Part shown: positions 1 to 12,923 of the stretch, piece by piece
How the letters are laid out: every line of letters starts with the position of its first letter
How positions within the stretch are numbered: the first letter of the stretch is position 1
Assembly (NCBI RefSeq): GCF_002575655.3
Contig: NC_053041.3
Coordinates: forward strand, 377,749,054-377,813,053
Direction: 5' to 3'
Length of the DNA: 64,000 nt
From: Aegilops tauschii subsp. strangulata
Lineage: Eukaryota; Streptophyta; Magnoliopsida; Poales; Poaceae
Position numbers and translations under genes: made by a program
Notes under the pieces: generated by a model
What the model was told of the DNA's origin: nothing
Seen by the model: only the letters and a program-made list of their open reading frames with translations
Databases searched by the model: none

Positions 1-1339
1 ACTAATGTGAGTCCATGGATTATACGCACTCTCACCCTTCCATCATTGCTAGCCTCTTCGGTACCGTGCATTCCCCTTTCTCACCTCGAGAGTTGGTGCA
101 AACTTCGCCGGTGCATCCAAACCCCGTGATACGATACGCTCTATCACACATAAGCCTCATTATATCTTCCTTAAAACAGCCACCATACCTACCTATCATG
201 GCATTTCCATAGCCATTCCGAGATATATTGCCATGCAACTTCCATCATCATCATATACATGACTTGAGAATTTATTGTCATATTGCTTTGCATGATCGTA
301 AGATAGCTAGCATGATGTTTTCATGGCTTGTCCTTTTTTGATGTCATTGCTACGCTAGATCATTGCACATCCCGGTACACCGCCGGAGGCATTCATATAG
401 AGTCATATCTTTGTTCTAGTATCGAGTTGTAAGTAAATAAAAGTGTGATGATCATCATTATTAGAGCATTGCCCCAAAAAAAAGGGAGAGGCCAAAGAAG
501 CCTAAATAAAAAAAGGGGGCCAAAGAAGCCCGCAAAAAGAAGAAGAAAAAAAGGGGCAATGTTACTATACTTTTACCACACTTGTGCTTCAAAGTAGCAC
601 CATGTTCTTCATATAGAGAGTCTCTTGAGTTATCACTTTTATATACTAGTGGGAATTTTCATTATAGAACTTGGCTTGTATATTCCGATGATGGGCTTCC
701 TCAAATGCCCGAGGTCTTCATGAGCAAGCAAGTTGGATGCACACCCACTTAGTTTCCAGTTTGAGCTTTCATACAATTATAGCTCTTAGTGCATCCGTTG
801 CATGGCAATCCCTACTCCTCACATTGACATCAATTGATGGGCATCTCCATAGCCCGTTGATTAGCCGCGTCGATGTGAGACTTTCTCCTTTTTTATCTTC
901 TCCACACAACCTCCATCATCATATTCTATTCCACCCATAGTGCTATGTCCATGGCTTGCGCTCATGTATTGCGTGAGGGTTGAAAAGGCTGAAGCGCGTT
1001 AAAAAGTATGAACCAATTGCTCGGATTTTCATCGGGGTTGTGCATGATTTGAATATTTTGTGTGGTGAAGATGGAGCATAGCCAAACTATATGATTTTCT
1101 AGGGATAACTTTCTTTGGCCATCTTATTTTGAAAAGACATGATTGCTTTATTAGTATGCTTGAAGTATTATTTTCTTAATGTCAAATGATAGACTATTGC
1201 TTTGAATCACTCGTGTCTTAATATTCATGCCATGATTAGATATATGATCAAGATTATGCGAGGTAGCATTCCACATAAAAAATTATCTTTTTTATCATTT
1301 ACCTACTCGAGGACGAGCAGGAATTAAGCTTCGGGATGC
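1..1339 (+). mobile_element. Element A (Athila-like Gypsy), 3' internal non-coding region
   Basis: This is the part of a plus-strand LTR retrotransposon between its coding region and its 3' LTR; the rest lies left of the window. No long ORF is present. It ends with the phrase CTCGAGGACGAGCAGGAATT and a purine-rich run just before the LTR. The same layout precedes the LTRs of elements B (24960-24993) and F (46235-46267), so A belongs to the same broad Athila-like group. An A-rich stretch lies at 467-561. Family name not assigned. Confidence 0.7.
467..561. repeat. A-rich stretch with direct repeats, bounded by an inverted repeat
   Basis: CATTGCCCC at 467-475 and its reverse complement GGGGCAATG at 553-561 bracket an A/G-rich segment. 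Inside it GGCCAAAGAAGCC occurs twice (490-502 and 518-530). It lies in the 3' untranslated region of element A. Role unknown. Confidence 0.75.
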
Positions 1340-2821
1340 TGATACGTGTCCGTCGTATCTATAATATTTGATTGTTCCATGCCAATATTATACAACTTTC
1401 ATATACTTTTGGCAACTTTTTACACTATTTTTGGGACTAACATATTGATCCAGTGCCCAGTGCCAGTTCCTGTTTGTTGCATGTTTTATGTTTCGCAGAA
1501 ACCCCATATCAAACGGAATCCAAACAGAATAAAAATGGACGGAGAATATTTTTGGAATATTTGGGAAATATGGGAGGAAGAATCAACTCAAGACGGTGCC
1601 CGAGGTGGCCACGAGGCAGGGGGCGCGCCCCTGACCCTCGTGGGACCCTCGTAAGGCGGTTGCTGCTCTCCTTTGGCCGCAAGAAAGTTAATTTTTAGAA
1701 GAAAAAAATCTTGGCGAAGGTTTCAATCCAATCGGAGTTACGGATCTCCGGATATATAAGAAACGTCAAAAGGGCAGAATACAAGAACGCAGAAACAGAG
1801 AGAGACAGAGAGACAAATCCAATCTCGGAGGGGCTCTCGCCCCTCCCATGCCATGGAGACCAAGGACCAGAGGGGAAACCCTTCTCCCATCTAGGGAGGA
1901 GGTCAAGGAAGAAGAAGAAGGAGGGGGGGCTCTCTCCCCCTCGCTTCCGGTGGCACCGGAGTGCCACCGGGGGTCATCATCATCACCGCAATCTTCACCA
2001 ACAACTTCACCGCCATCATCACCAACTCTTCCCCCTCTATGCAGCGGTGTATCCCCTCTCTTAACCGCTGTAATCTCTACTTAAACATGGTGCTCAAAGC
2101 TATATATTATTTCCCAATGATGTATGGCTATCCTATGATGTTTGAGTAGATTCGTTTTGTCCTATGGGTTAATTGATGATCATGATTGGTTTGAGTTGCA
2201 TGTTTTATTATTGGTGCTGTCCTATGGTGCTCTCCGTGTCGCGCAAGCGTGAGGGATTCCCGCTGTAGGGTTTGCAATATGTTCATGATTTTCTTATGGT
2301 GGGTGGCGTGAGTGACAGAAGCATATACCCGAGTAAGTAAGTTGTTTACGTATGGGAAGAAAGAGGACTTGATACTTTAATGCTATGGTTGGGTTTTACC
2401 TTAATGATCTTTAGTAGTTGCGGATGTTTGCTAGATTTCCAATCATAAGTGCATATGATCCAAGTAGAGAAAGTATGTTAGCTTATGCCTCTCCCTCATA
2501 TAAAATTGCAATAGTGATTACCGGTCTAGTTATCGATTGCCTAGGGACAAATAACTTTCTCGTGAAAAAAGCTCTTTACTAAAACTAATTTAGTTGTGTC
2601 TTTATCTATTACTATCTTGCCAACCTATCCAAAAACACCTACAAAGTACTTCTAGTTTCATACTTGTTCTAGGTAAAGTGAACGTTAAGCGTGCGTAGAG
2701 TTGTATCGGTGGTCGGTAGAACTTGAGGGAATATTTGTTCTACCTTTAGCTCCTCGTTGGGTTCGACACTCTTACTTATCGAAAGAGGCTACAATTGATC
2801 CCCTATACTTGTGGGTTATCA
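1340..2821 (+). mobile_element. 3' LTR of element A
   Basis: The LTR starts TGATACGTGTCC directly after the purine tract and ends GGGTTATCA, 1482 bp in all. It has a GC-rich U3 segment with GGGCGCGCCC at 1621-1630 and a TATA-like GATATATAAG at 1751-1760. It lies between the internal end of A and a broken chromovirus pol gene that resumes at 2822, so A inserted into that gene. The left LTR and TSD partner are outside the window. Confidence 0.8.
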
Positions 2822-4509
2822 ACTTGATAATTTTGGAGTCACAAGGATTATGATATGAAGTTGCATTATCACCCAGGAAAGGCCAATGTCGTAGCACACG
2901 CTTTGAGCTGGAAGAGTTATGCCAACACCCTCGTAAGCGGAGGATTTCCAAAGGAGTTAGCAGAAGATCTCAGGGAGCTTCGTATGGAGATAGTCCCTAG
3001 AGGTTTTGTTGCAGCATTGGAAGTTCAGTCAACATTATTGGGAAAAATTTGAGAAGCTCAGAAGGATGACAAAGAAATTGCCGAGATAAAGGAGAGGATG
3101 AGCAAAGGAAAAGCCAAAGGTTTTCGTGAGGATGAGCACAACACCTTGTGGTTGAGGACCGTGTTTATGTACCCAATAATGCAGAGATCAGGAAGTGGAT
3201 ACTTCAGGAAGCTCATGACTCGCCGTACTCAATACACCCCGGAAACACCAAGATGTATTTGGATTTGAAGGAGCGTTTCTGGTGGATAGGAATGAAGAAG
3301 GATATTGCCGAGTATGTAACCGTATGTGATGTATGTCAGAGAGTGAAGGCAGAACATCAGAAGCCAGCAGGATTACTGCAGCCTATGCCGATACCCGAAT
3401 GGAAGTGGGATAAGCTTGGCATGGATTTTATCACCGGATTACCCAGGACCCGATCGGGATATGATCCTATTCGGGTAGTAGTTGATCGCTTGACCAAAGT
3501 AGCTCACTTTATCCCAGTGAAAACCACCTATACGAGTGCGAAGTTGGCCAAGATATATATGACCAGGGTCGTATGTCTGCATGGAGTTTCGAGGACCATC
3601 GTATCAGATAGAGGAACACAGTTCACTTCAAAGTTTTGGCATCAGTTGCACCAGACTTTGGGCACCAGGTTAGAGTTCAGTACAGCCTTTCATCCGCAGA
3701 CAGATGGACAGACCGAGAGAGTCAATCAGATTCTGGAGGACATGTTGAGAGCTCGTGCGCTAGATTATGGATCTGGTTGGGATGATAACTTGCCCTACGC
3801 AGAGTTCTCATACAACAACAGCTACCAAGCCAGTTTGAAGATGGCACCTTTCGAAGCTTTGTATGGAAGGAGGTGCAGGACACCGTTAATGTGGGATGAA
3901 GTTGGAGACCATCAGTTGTTTGGACCAGATTTGATCAAAGAGTCAGAAGAGAAGGTTAAGTTGATTCGAGATAGACTGAAGGTAGCTCAGTCCAGACAGA
4001 AGAGTTATGCAGACTCAAAACGCAAGGAGGTAGTCTACGAAATCGGAGACAGAGCATATCTTCGTGTGTCACCTCTGCGAGGTGTTAAACGTTTTGGAGT
4101 TAAGGGGAAGTTAGCCCCGAGATTTGTAGGACCATACCGAGTTTTGGAACGTATGGGAGAAGTGGCCTACAAGTTGGAGTTACCCGAAGGACTGTCAGGA
4201 GTTCATGATGTGTTTCACGTTTCCCAGTTGAAGAAGTGCCATGCTGAGATGGTCGATATTCCTTTGAGAGATACAGTGCCCCTGGAAGCAATTCAGTTGG
4301 ATAGTGATCTAACCTATGAGGAGAAGCTTTTCAAGACTCTCGAGTTTGCCAGCTGAGTCACACGGAGCAAGGTTATCAAGTTTTGCAAAGTTCAGTGGAG
4401 CCACCATTCCGAGGATGAAGCCACCTGGGAACGAGAGGAATATCTACGGAAAGACCACCCACACCTATTTTCTAGCCAACCCGAATCTCGAGGAAGAGAT
4501 TCACCTTAA
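2822..4509 (+). pseudogene. pol: Tekay-type chromovirus pol: RNase H end, integrase, chromodomain (broken)
   Basis: This is the 3' part of a Gypsy chromovirus polyprotein, whose integrase joins element cDNA to host DNA. From 2855 it reads the end of RNase H (YHPGKANVVAHALS), then the integrase HHCC zinc finger (CDVCQRVKAEHQ) and the DDE core: D in LGMDFITGLP, D in VSDRGTQF and E in DGQTERVN, all retained. The C-terminal extension ends with a chromodomain. Breaks are a TGA at 3050-3052 (probably from CGA), a frameshift near 3150 and a TGA at 4354-4356; after the last, the same frame stays open through the chromodomain to TAA at 4507-4509. The 402-codon stretch 3148-4356 is the best-preserved piece. 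The upstream half was separated by the insertion of element A and is outside the window. Tekay clade is inferred from the integrase sequence and LTR style. Confidence 0.88.
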
Positions 4510-4521
4510 GGGGGGTAGGTT
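4508..4521 (+). promoter_or_regulatory. Polypurine tract of the Tekay element
   Basis: A purine-rich run containing AAGGGGGGTAGG lies between the stop codon of pol and the LTR start TGTAACATCCC. This is the expected position for the plus-strand primer site of reverse transcription. Confidence 0.8.
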
Positions 4522-7186
4522 TGTAACATCCCAAATTTTCAATTTGGCATGTTATAATTAGGTCATCCTATGCATATCATATTTTATTTGCATTTTGGTT
4601 TTGATCCTAGAAATTCTAAGCAACTCAAGGACCCACGGAGAGAGTTGGGGATTTTGTTTATTTTTCATATTTGAATTTACCTCAAATATTGAAAAGAGGA
4701 TCATTTTGGTTTTAATTATTTTTCTCTCAGAAAATATTTCCAATATTAAAAATAAAAGACAGGAGATAAAATGACTTCTCCAAAATAAAAGAAATATTTG
4801 AGGAAAAATGTTAAAATAAAATAATTATTTTATTTGGATTTTTATTTGTTATTTTATTTGAATTAGAAAAATGTGCATTTTTAGGCCAAGCAAATGTTCA
4901 CTTTCTTCTGAATATTTTATTTAGACGGTGAAAATTGTTTTTGGCATTTTTAGAATTATTTATTTATTTATTTAGGATTTTTCTTTCGGCGGAATTGTTT
5001 TAAAAAAAATCTTCGGACCGACTGGGCCGAAGCCCAGCCGGCCCATCGCGCCTTCGCCCTCCCGCACCGACTCGGGACCGGAGTCCCGAGCTGCCGCGCC
5101 GCGCCGCCCCGCCACCGCCGTGTCCGAGCGGGACACCCGCTCCGGTGCCCCCTCCCGCAAGCACCCCCCCGACCTCCTATACAATGTTGTCGCCCTGCCG
5201 CCTCCTCTCCTCGTCCCGCCCCACCGCCTCAGCTCGCCACCGAGCCGCCGCCGCACTTGCGCCGCCGCCGCAGCCGCCGCCCGCGCCAACCCGCAGCAGC
5301 GCCGGAGCCCCGCCGCCTCGCCTCGCCGCCGCCGTTCGGTTTCCGCTCACCGCCGCTGGTTTTTCCGGTCTGTCCCGGGTTTTTTTGGAAACCCTAGATT
5401 CATTTTTTTAGATCGGTTCGGTGCGGTTCATTTTTTCGGTTTAGTTATTTAGCATTCGTTCGTTTTAACGAACGAATTCACCCATTTGTCTCTGTTAGCG
5501 GACGTTCGTCCGATAGATTATTTTTATCGCAGATTGGCCCCTGATCTTCAAACCCTCGCAACTTTTCAACCGTTCGTCCAAATCCAGTGAAACCAACGCC
5601 AAAATCTTCGTATCGAGCCCCTATTTTCGTTTCATCCACTTGAACAAGGTTTTGACAATTTAAAATTTTGGTTCAAGCAGATTTGAATTCGAGGTTCTTT
5701 TGACTATAGTTTCAGTTCCGTAGCTCCGATTCGATTGATTCTTTTTGCAAATCGAAGCTCTTCAGTTGAATCTTCAGTTTGGATCTTCTTATTTGAGTTT
5801 TATCCGTGCATCCATGCTGGAGTGCTTATGTATGCTATTTTTTGTTTGCGATAGAATTTCCAGAGTGTGATGCGTGCTACTACGAGTCTCTAAGGTTTGC
5901 GGATCGTCAGCAAGGCAAGTAACACATTGATCATACTCTTTTCATACCTAGTTTTTATGCATTAATTACAACCCTCAAACATGGCATGAGTAGGATTTGA
6001 CAACTTGTGGGTATTGGGATGTAGTTGATGAGGTAGAACCTATTGCCCTTTTATTATCAAACCCTCGGGAGTTACTTCTACGTTATGCTTATGTTGATAT
6101 GCTATGCTCGTAGACGTGGATTGGGTTTGAGTGTACCCATGACAGATGTGAGATTGTTAATTAATGGTTAACTTAAGGTAGCTACTTAAACACACATTTG
6201 GGTGGACTGGTTGCGGGCACTTGGGGATATACCAGTGCTGTCCTTTTGGTTCGCCACCCAGGCTCAAAGGGATCATAGGATTATTCATGCTAGAAACTTC
6301 CGTGTGCAGCCACAAGCTATTATGGGCTCTAGCATAGTTGAGTATGTTGCATGACCTCTTTCAGTGGTGGGCTAGCAGATGTAGGGGAAAGTAGGTGTAA
6401 CTGTCCACCCAGAGTAAAGAGTTAATGTTTCTGAAAGACTATGTCTCGGTCATCCGTTTCTCAAACACCTTGTAGTGCGAGAAATCCAATGGAGGAGATC
6501 GAGTCTTGTGGGGAAAAGTGCGCAAACCTCTGCAGAGTGTACAAACTAATCATGGTTAGCCGTGTCCCTGGTTATGGACATCTTGGGTATCTGGTTCTTG
6601 GATTATCATGTTGATCTTATCACTCTAAATTAATTTGTTGGGTTGTTAATTACTTCTTTAATTGGGATTGAGATGGGGATTTACCATTCTCAATCTTTAT
6701 CAACTACCATGATAGTTAAACAAAATATATTCCTTTGTTGTAGGAAAAAATTGGCTTTTTGCAAAACATTATAACCATAGAGCCTCCACCAGCCATATAT
6801 GCATGTAGTGATAGCATTTGTTCTGCTCATTGCTCTACTGTGTTACATTGCCAGCATATTCCATGTGCTGACCCGTTTTAGGCTGCAACATATCATGTTG
6901 CAGACTTTTCAGACGAAGAGTATGGTGCGCTAGGTCATTGTCGTGCACTCAGATATGCCGTTGGAGTTGATGGACTCACTTGATCTTCCAAGCCTTCCGT
7001 TGTTAACTTATTTAGATGGCCTTAAGACATATTTATTGTAATAATTTCTCTTTTGAGACATTCGATGTAATAAGTGTGTGATTGCACTATGTTATAAATC
7101 CTTCGAGTACTGTGTGTGTCAGCATTACCGATCCAGGGATGACACTTATGCAGAGAGATTTGACCGTCTGAGGTCGGATCGCTACA
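4522..7186 (+). mobile_element. 3' LTR of the Tekay-type element
   Basis: The LTR begins TGTAACATCCC and ends GGTCGGATCGCTACA, 2665 bp, in the TG...CA form and large size usual for Tekay elements. A strongly GC-rich block (about 5000-5350) gives proline- and arginine-rich chance ORFs on both strands; I do not regard these as genes. The 5' LTR is outside the window. Confidence 0.8.
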
Positions 7187-7541
7187 TTTATCGGGAATCT
7201 ACCGATAAATCGGACCTATTCATAGCACTATGTTTGCGAAAACTATGTTTATTTATATTGTGTGGACTTTCTTACCCAATATGTACTGTTGTCCTATTTT
7301 GTTTGCCATTATACGAGGATTCAAATGCTAGGAACCAAGGTAACACTTCTGTCCAATATTGTTTTGGAGTTGAATATAGTGTATTTTAGTGTTGGGAACC
7401 TGAGATTTGCAAAAAATATCTGATTAATAGTCGACCGATAAAATCGATTAATCTGCCAATTTCCGAGTGATCTCTAATCTGTAGTTGATCGAGACAATAA
7501 CAATAAGCGATATCCTCAACATTGCAAAATAGTAAATCGGA
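7187..7541. other. Unassigned sequence between two retrotransposon LTRs
   Basis: These 355 bases follow the Tekay LTR and precede a truncated antisense LTR. I cannot assign them to any element. They open with an inverted repeat, TTTATCGG (7187-7194) and CCGATAAA (7202-7209), and hold further CGAT-rich words (GACCGATAAAATCGATTAAT near 7434). They may be a remnant of the sequence into which the Tekay element inserted. Confidence 0.4.
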
Positions 7542-8799
7542 AACTTATATGATGGAAAATAGACCCGGGGGCCATAGGTTTCACTCGAGGCTTCTCTCAA
7601 GATAGAAAATAATACGATGGGTGAACAAATTACTGCCGAGAAATTGATAGAAAAGTGCCAAGTTATGACGATATCTAAGGCAATGATCATGAATATAGGC
7701 ATCACGTCCGTGTCAAGTAGACTGAAACGATTATGTATCTACTACTATTACTCCACACATCGACCGCTATCCAGCATGCATCTAGAGTATTAAGTTCATA
7801 AAGAACGGAGTAATGCATTAAGTAAGATGACATGATGTAGAGGAATTAACTCAAGCAATATGATAAAAAAAACCATCTTTTTATCCTCGATGGCAACAAT
7901 AAAATACGTGCCTTACTGCCCCTACTGTCACTGGGAAAGGACACCGCAAGATTGAACCCAAAGCTAAGCACTTCTCCCATTGCAATAAAAACCAATCTAG
8001 TTGGCCAGACCAAATCGATAGTTCGAAGAGAATTACAAAGATATCAAATCATGCATAAAAGAATTCAGAGAAGATTAAAATAATATTCATAGATAAGCTG
8101 ATCATAAATCCACAATTCATCGGATCTCGGCAAACACACCGCAAAAAAGTATTACATCGAATAGATCTCCAAGAACATCAAGGAGAACATGGTATTGAGA
8201 ATCAAAGAGAGAGAAGAAGCCATCTAGCTACTAGCTATGGACCCATAGGTGTGTGGTAAACTACTCACGCTTCATCGGAAGGGCAATAGGGTTGACGTTG
8301 AAGCTCTCCGTGATTGAATCCCCCTCCGGCAGGGTGCTAGAAATGGTCCCTCGATGGGATCTCATGGGTACAGAAGGTTGCGGTGGTGGAAAAGTGTTTT
8401 CGTGGATGCCTCTGGTGGTTTGGGGATATATGGGAATATATAGGCGAAAGAATTAGGTCAGGAGGTGCATGAGGGGCCCACAAGGGTGGGGGGACGCCCT
8501 ACCCCCTGGGCGCGCCCTCCGTCCTTGTGGCCGCCACGTGGCTCCTCCGACTTCATCTCCAAGTCTCCTAATTGTCTTCTGGTCCAAGAAAAATCATCGC
8601 GAAGGTTTTATTCCGTTTGGGTTTCCTTTTCTGCGAAACTCAAAAACAGGGAAAAACAGAAACTGGCACTGGTCTCTAGGTTAATAGGTTAGTCCAAAAA
8701 ACAATATAAAATATCATATTAATGCATATAAAACATCCAAAACAGATAATATAATAGCATGGAACAATAAAAAATTATAGATACGTTGGAGATGTATCA
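7542..8799 (-). mobile_element. Truncated antisense Athila-like LTR
   Basis: On the minus strand this LTR starts at 8799 with TGATACATCTCCAACGTATC and runs to about 7542, where similarity to the solo LTR at 25158-26716 stops. Roughly the last 385 bases of the LTR (its 3' end) are missing. It shares the GGCGCGCC box (8509-8516) and other blocks with the solo LTR. With no partner LTR and no TSD, it looks like the product of a deletion that also removed the left part of element C. Confidence 0.75.
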
Positions 8800-10817
8800 G
8801 TGTCCACACTTTTACATTGTATTATCCATGCTAGATTTATTTTCTCGTTTTCTTCTTGTGTGTTTGAAAAACTTTGAGAAAATCAAAAAATATTTCCTGC
8901 TTCTTTTCGGTTTTTTTCTTTCTAAGTTTAAATTAGTTGTAGTATTAAAAGAAAACCCAGAAAGATTTCTCGGTTCTTCTTCTTGCTTGTTGGGAGCTTT
9001 CCCGTGTTAATAGCTTTTCTCATTTTTTTTTCCTATTTTAATTTGCTTTCTTCTAGAAAAACTAAAAACTCCAAAAACATTTTAGTGTGTTTCTCTGAAT
9101 TTCTTTTCTGTTATTGAGTCATACCAAGGAGAAGACCACGATGAAAATGTTGAGTGGCTCTCATATGCATTATTATTGATCCAACAAAGAGCCCAAATTA
9201 CCTTGTCTTCTCTTTTGAATAAAATGTTTGCAGATTCTAGCTTAGTCCGTGGCACTTTTGCACAATTATTATTTTCAAATCGTTCGATCGTGCAATTGAA
9301 AGGCAATAATGACGATATTTGGTGAACTGACTGTGGCAAAGAGAAATGGGTATGAACTCAACTTGTTCCGTTTTTGTAAATATGTTTAACCTAGTATCCA
9401 TGATTTAGCATATTGTGTTCGAACATGTATGCAATGATAATTAGAGATTATAGTTTCTCATGCCATGCTTAAGTAGCTAGGAGTGGATAATGATTTATCT
9501 TGGATGTCAACATTGCATTAAAATGATTGTGATGTGGTATGATGATATGGTATGCTCCTCCGAATGTTTGAGTGGCTTGTCTTGGCACATGTTCATGCAT
9601 GTAGTTGAATCAAAACAACATAGCCTCTATGATATTTATGTTCATTGTGTTCATATCTTACTCATGCTAGTATCCAATGTTCATTATGCATAATGCATTT
9701 TCATGAACATTTTCGCTCTCTAGCTGGCAGCTTCCCAACCTGCTGGCCTTCGCCTGTACTAAGCGGAAACACTGCTTGTGCATCAAAATCCTAAACCCAA
9801 GTTATTCCAGATGAGTCCACCATACCTGCCTATATGCGGTATTCCCCTGCCGTTCTAAGTAAATTTGCATGTTCCACCTCTAAAAACTTCAAATAAATAT
9901 CCTTTTTTGTGTGCCTGGATTGTCCATAGGGCGACAGGAAGTAGTCGGTATCTTCCATGCTAAGCGGGTTATTCTCATGATGATTGTTTATTCACTTGTC
10001 CTTGCACGAGAGGGGCGGTAATAGGGATTCCTAGTACCGAAATCAAATTGCAAATAACTAAACAAAACTCCCCCAGGACTGATGTTGGTATGGACGGTAC
10101 CCGTGGATTCGGTTAGCCGTGGAGTGTGTTTGTTGGTGGAGGGGGAGTAAACCTTTACTTTTATCTCTTGGGAACCGCCACTAATCTTTTTAGTATGGAA
10201 GATATTGATAAGTAATGGCCGCGAAGTAAACAGGAAGGGTGCATTTATCAAAATTTCATTTACCTCATTTTTAAATTGAGCTCTGGCACCACTGCAAATC
10301 CTTGATTCCCTCTACGAAGGGACTATCTATTTAATTTTATGTTGAGTCATCACCTTCTCAAATAAGCGCCAGATTCTGAGAGCACTGTTGTCATCCTTAG
10401 GCATTGTGTATAGTTAATGTTGGATGCATCATGACTGGATCTTTTCTACCATGAATTACAATGTTTAGTCGCTGCTTGAACTTTGGAGGTGCTCTACATT
10501 TATGTTTTGTGGTCTCAGAAATGGCTAGTGAGATACCACTATTGTCATATTATATCATGATTGTTTTGACAAGGTGTTGTCATTTGAGATATTTATTATT
10601 GCTCGCTAGTTGATTATGTCGTTGATATGAGTTAATATAATTTGTAAGAATTATTGTTGACATGGTTAGTTATAATCTTTTTTTTTGAAAACCTGGGTGC
10701 TACTTAAGCTTATTTATGTAAACAAGTGCAAAAGAGTTCGTAAATTTTTTTCTTTTTCACTTTCAATTTATCAACTGAATTGCTTGAGGAAAAGCAAATG
10801 TTTAAGCTTGGGGGAGT
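8800..10817 (+). mobile_element. Element C (Athila-like), 3' internal non-coding region
   Basis: This is AT-rich sequence without a convincing ORF. It ends in a clear polypurine tract (AAGCTTGGGGGAGT, 10804-10817) right before the LTR start. Blocks such as TTATTCTCATGATGATTGTTTATTCACTTG near 9970 (shown here only as position, similar to 24230 and 45500) show shared ancestry with the 3' regions of elements B and F. The coding region and 5' LTR are missing; the left edge abuts the truncated antisense LTR. Confidence 0.65.
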
Positions 10818-11327
10818 TGATACGTCTTCATCGATCTACTTTTCCTAACGCTTTTCCTCTTGTTTTGGACTCTAATTAGCATGATTTGAATGAAACTAAC
10901 CCGGACTGGTGCTATTTTCAGCAGAACTACCATGGTGTTGTTTTTGTGCAGAAATAAAAGTTCTCGGACAGCAACGAAACTTTGCGAGGATTTTTTATAT
11001 AATAAAAATAAAATACTGGTGCCAAGAACCACCGAAGGGGGGCCTGGGTGAGCACAACCCACCAGGGTGCGCCCCCCTCCCTCGGGCACGCCCAGGTGGG
11101 TTGTGCCCACCAGGTGGCCCGCAGATGCTGATTCCAACGCTATAAAATCCTATTTTTCCAGAAAAAATCCGGGAGGAAGAATTATCTCGTTTTGTGATAC
11201 GGAGTCGCCGCAACCTCGTGTTCTTCATCGGAGGCTAGATATGGAGTCTGTTTTGGGCTCCAAAGAGGGGGATCTTCGATCTTCGTCATCACAAACCCTC
11301 CTTCATCGCCAATTCCATGATGCTCCC
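10818..11327 (+). mobile_element. LTR of element C, first part
   Basis: The LTR starts TGATACGTCTTCATCGATC after the polypurine tract. It is interrupted at 11327 by element B and resumes at 28133. The B target duplication CTCCC occupies 11323-11327. A degenerate GC-rich inverted repeat (GCACAACCCACC ... GGTGGGTTGTGC) lies at about 11051-11109. Confidence 0.8.
11323..11327. repeat. Target-site duplication of element B, left copy (CTCCC)
   Basis: CTCCC at 11323-11327 matches CTCCC at 28128-28132, directly after the end of B's 3' LTR. Five bases is the usual Gypsy length. Confidence 0.85.
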
Positions 11328-12912
11328 TGATATATTTTTACTGTTCCATGCTGTTATATTATCAATCTTGGATGTTTTATAATCATTTAATAGTCATTTT
11401 ATATCATTTTATATCATTTTTGGTACTAACCTATTGACATAGTGCCAAGTGTTAGTTGCTGTTTTCTGCATGTTTTTTACATCGCAGGAAATCAACACCA
11501 AACGGAGTCCAAATGCAACAAAACTTTACGGAGAATTTTTATGGACCAGAAGACACCTAATGGGCCCTGGCTGCGCCTGGGGGGTGCTCCGAGGACAGAA
11601 CAACCCACCACGGCGTGCCAGGAGGCCCAGGCGTGCCCTAGTGGGTTGTGCCCACCTCGGGTGCTCCAAGGACCGCCTCTTTGCTTTATAAATACCCCAA
11701 TATGCCAGAAACCTGAGACGAGTCGACGAAAATCAATTTCAGCAGCCGCAGAGTCAAGAACCACCAGATCCAATCTAGACACCATCTCGGATGGGGTTCA
11801 CCACCTCCATTGGCACCTCTCCGATGATGCCTGACTAGTTCATTGTAGACCTTTGGGTTCGTAGTTAGTAGCTAGATGGCTTCCTCTCTCTCGCTGAATT
11901 CTCAGTACAATGGTCTCCTGGAGATCCATATGATGTAACTCTTTTTGCGGTGTGTTTGTTGGGATCGATGAACTTTGAGTTTATGATCAGATCTATCTTT
12001 TTATATCCATGAAATTATTTGAGTTTCTTTTATCTCTTTTATGTATGATTGCTTATAGCCTTGTATTTCTTCTCCGATATTTGGGTTTTGTTTGGCCAAC
12101 TTGATCTATTTATCTTGCAATGGGAAGAGGTGCTTTGTAGTGGGTTCGATCTTACGGTGCTTGATCCCGGTGACAGAAAGGGAACCGACACGTATGTATC
12201 ATTGCTACTAAGGATAAAACGATGGGGTCTATCTCTACATAGATAGGTCTTGTCGACATCATGTCATCGTTCTTAATGCATTACTCCGTTTCTCCATGAA
12301 TTTAATACACTAGATGCATGCTGGATAGCAGTCGATGTGTGGAGTAATAGTAGTAGATGCAGACAGGAGTCGGTCTACTAATCATGGACGTGATGCCTAT
12401 GTAATGATCATTGCCTGGATATCGTCATGATTATTTGAACTTCTATTAATTTCCCAACAGTAATTTGTTCACCCATCGTTTGCTATTTTCTTGAGAGAAG
12501 CCACTAGTGAAACCTACGGCCCCCGGGTCTCTTTCTCATATTATTTGCCTTTGCGATCTATTTTCCTTTGCTTTTATTTTTAGATCTATTAAACCAAAAA
12601 TACAAAAATACCTTGCTGCAATTTATTTTTATTTATTTTATTTGGCGTTCGATCTATCAATCTACTACAATTTTATTCATGTCGGTTTGCCCATCTTGGG
12701 GCGCCGCTACCCGAAAGGAATTGACAACCCCTTTTACACGTCGGGTTGATAGAAGTTGTTATTTGTGTGCAGCTGTTGTTTACGTTGTGTTGCTTGGTTG
12801 TCCTACTGGTTCGATAACCTTGGTTTCACATCTGAGGGAAATACCCTACCGCCGTTGTGCTGCATCATCCCTTCCTCTTGGGGAAATATCGACTTAGCTT
12901 CAAGCCGGATCA
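11328..12912 (+). mobile_element. 5' LTR of element B
   Basis: It is 1585 bp, beginning TGATA and ending CCGGATCA. Compared with B's 3' LTR it lacks 19 nt immediately after the first five bases. A degenerate copy of the GC-rich inverted repeat found intact in element F lies at about 11599-11650, followed by CTTTATAAATA (about 11683-11693) as a TATA box. Confidence 0.85.
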
Positions 12913-12923
12913 AAAGGAATTTC

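Noticed and set aside
4972..5452. Overlapping Ala/Pro/Arg-rich ORFs on both strands in the Tekay LTR
   Set aside because: They come from the GC-rich repeat-like composition of the LTR; no domain and low complexity.
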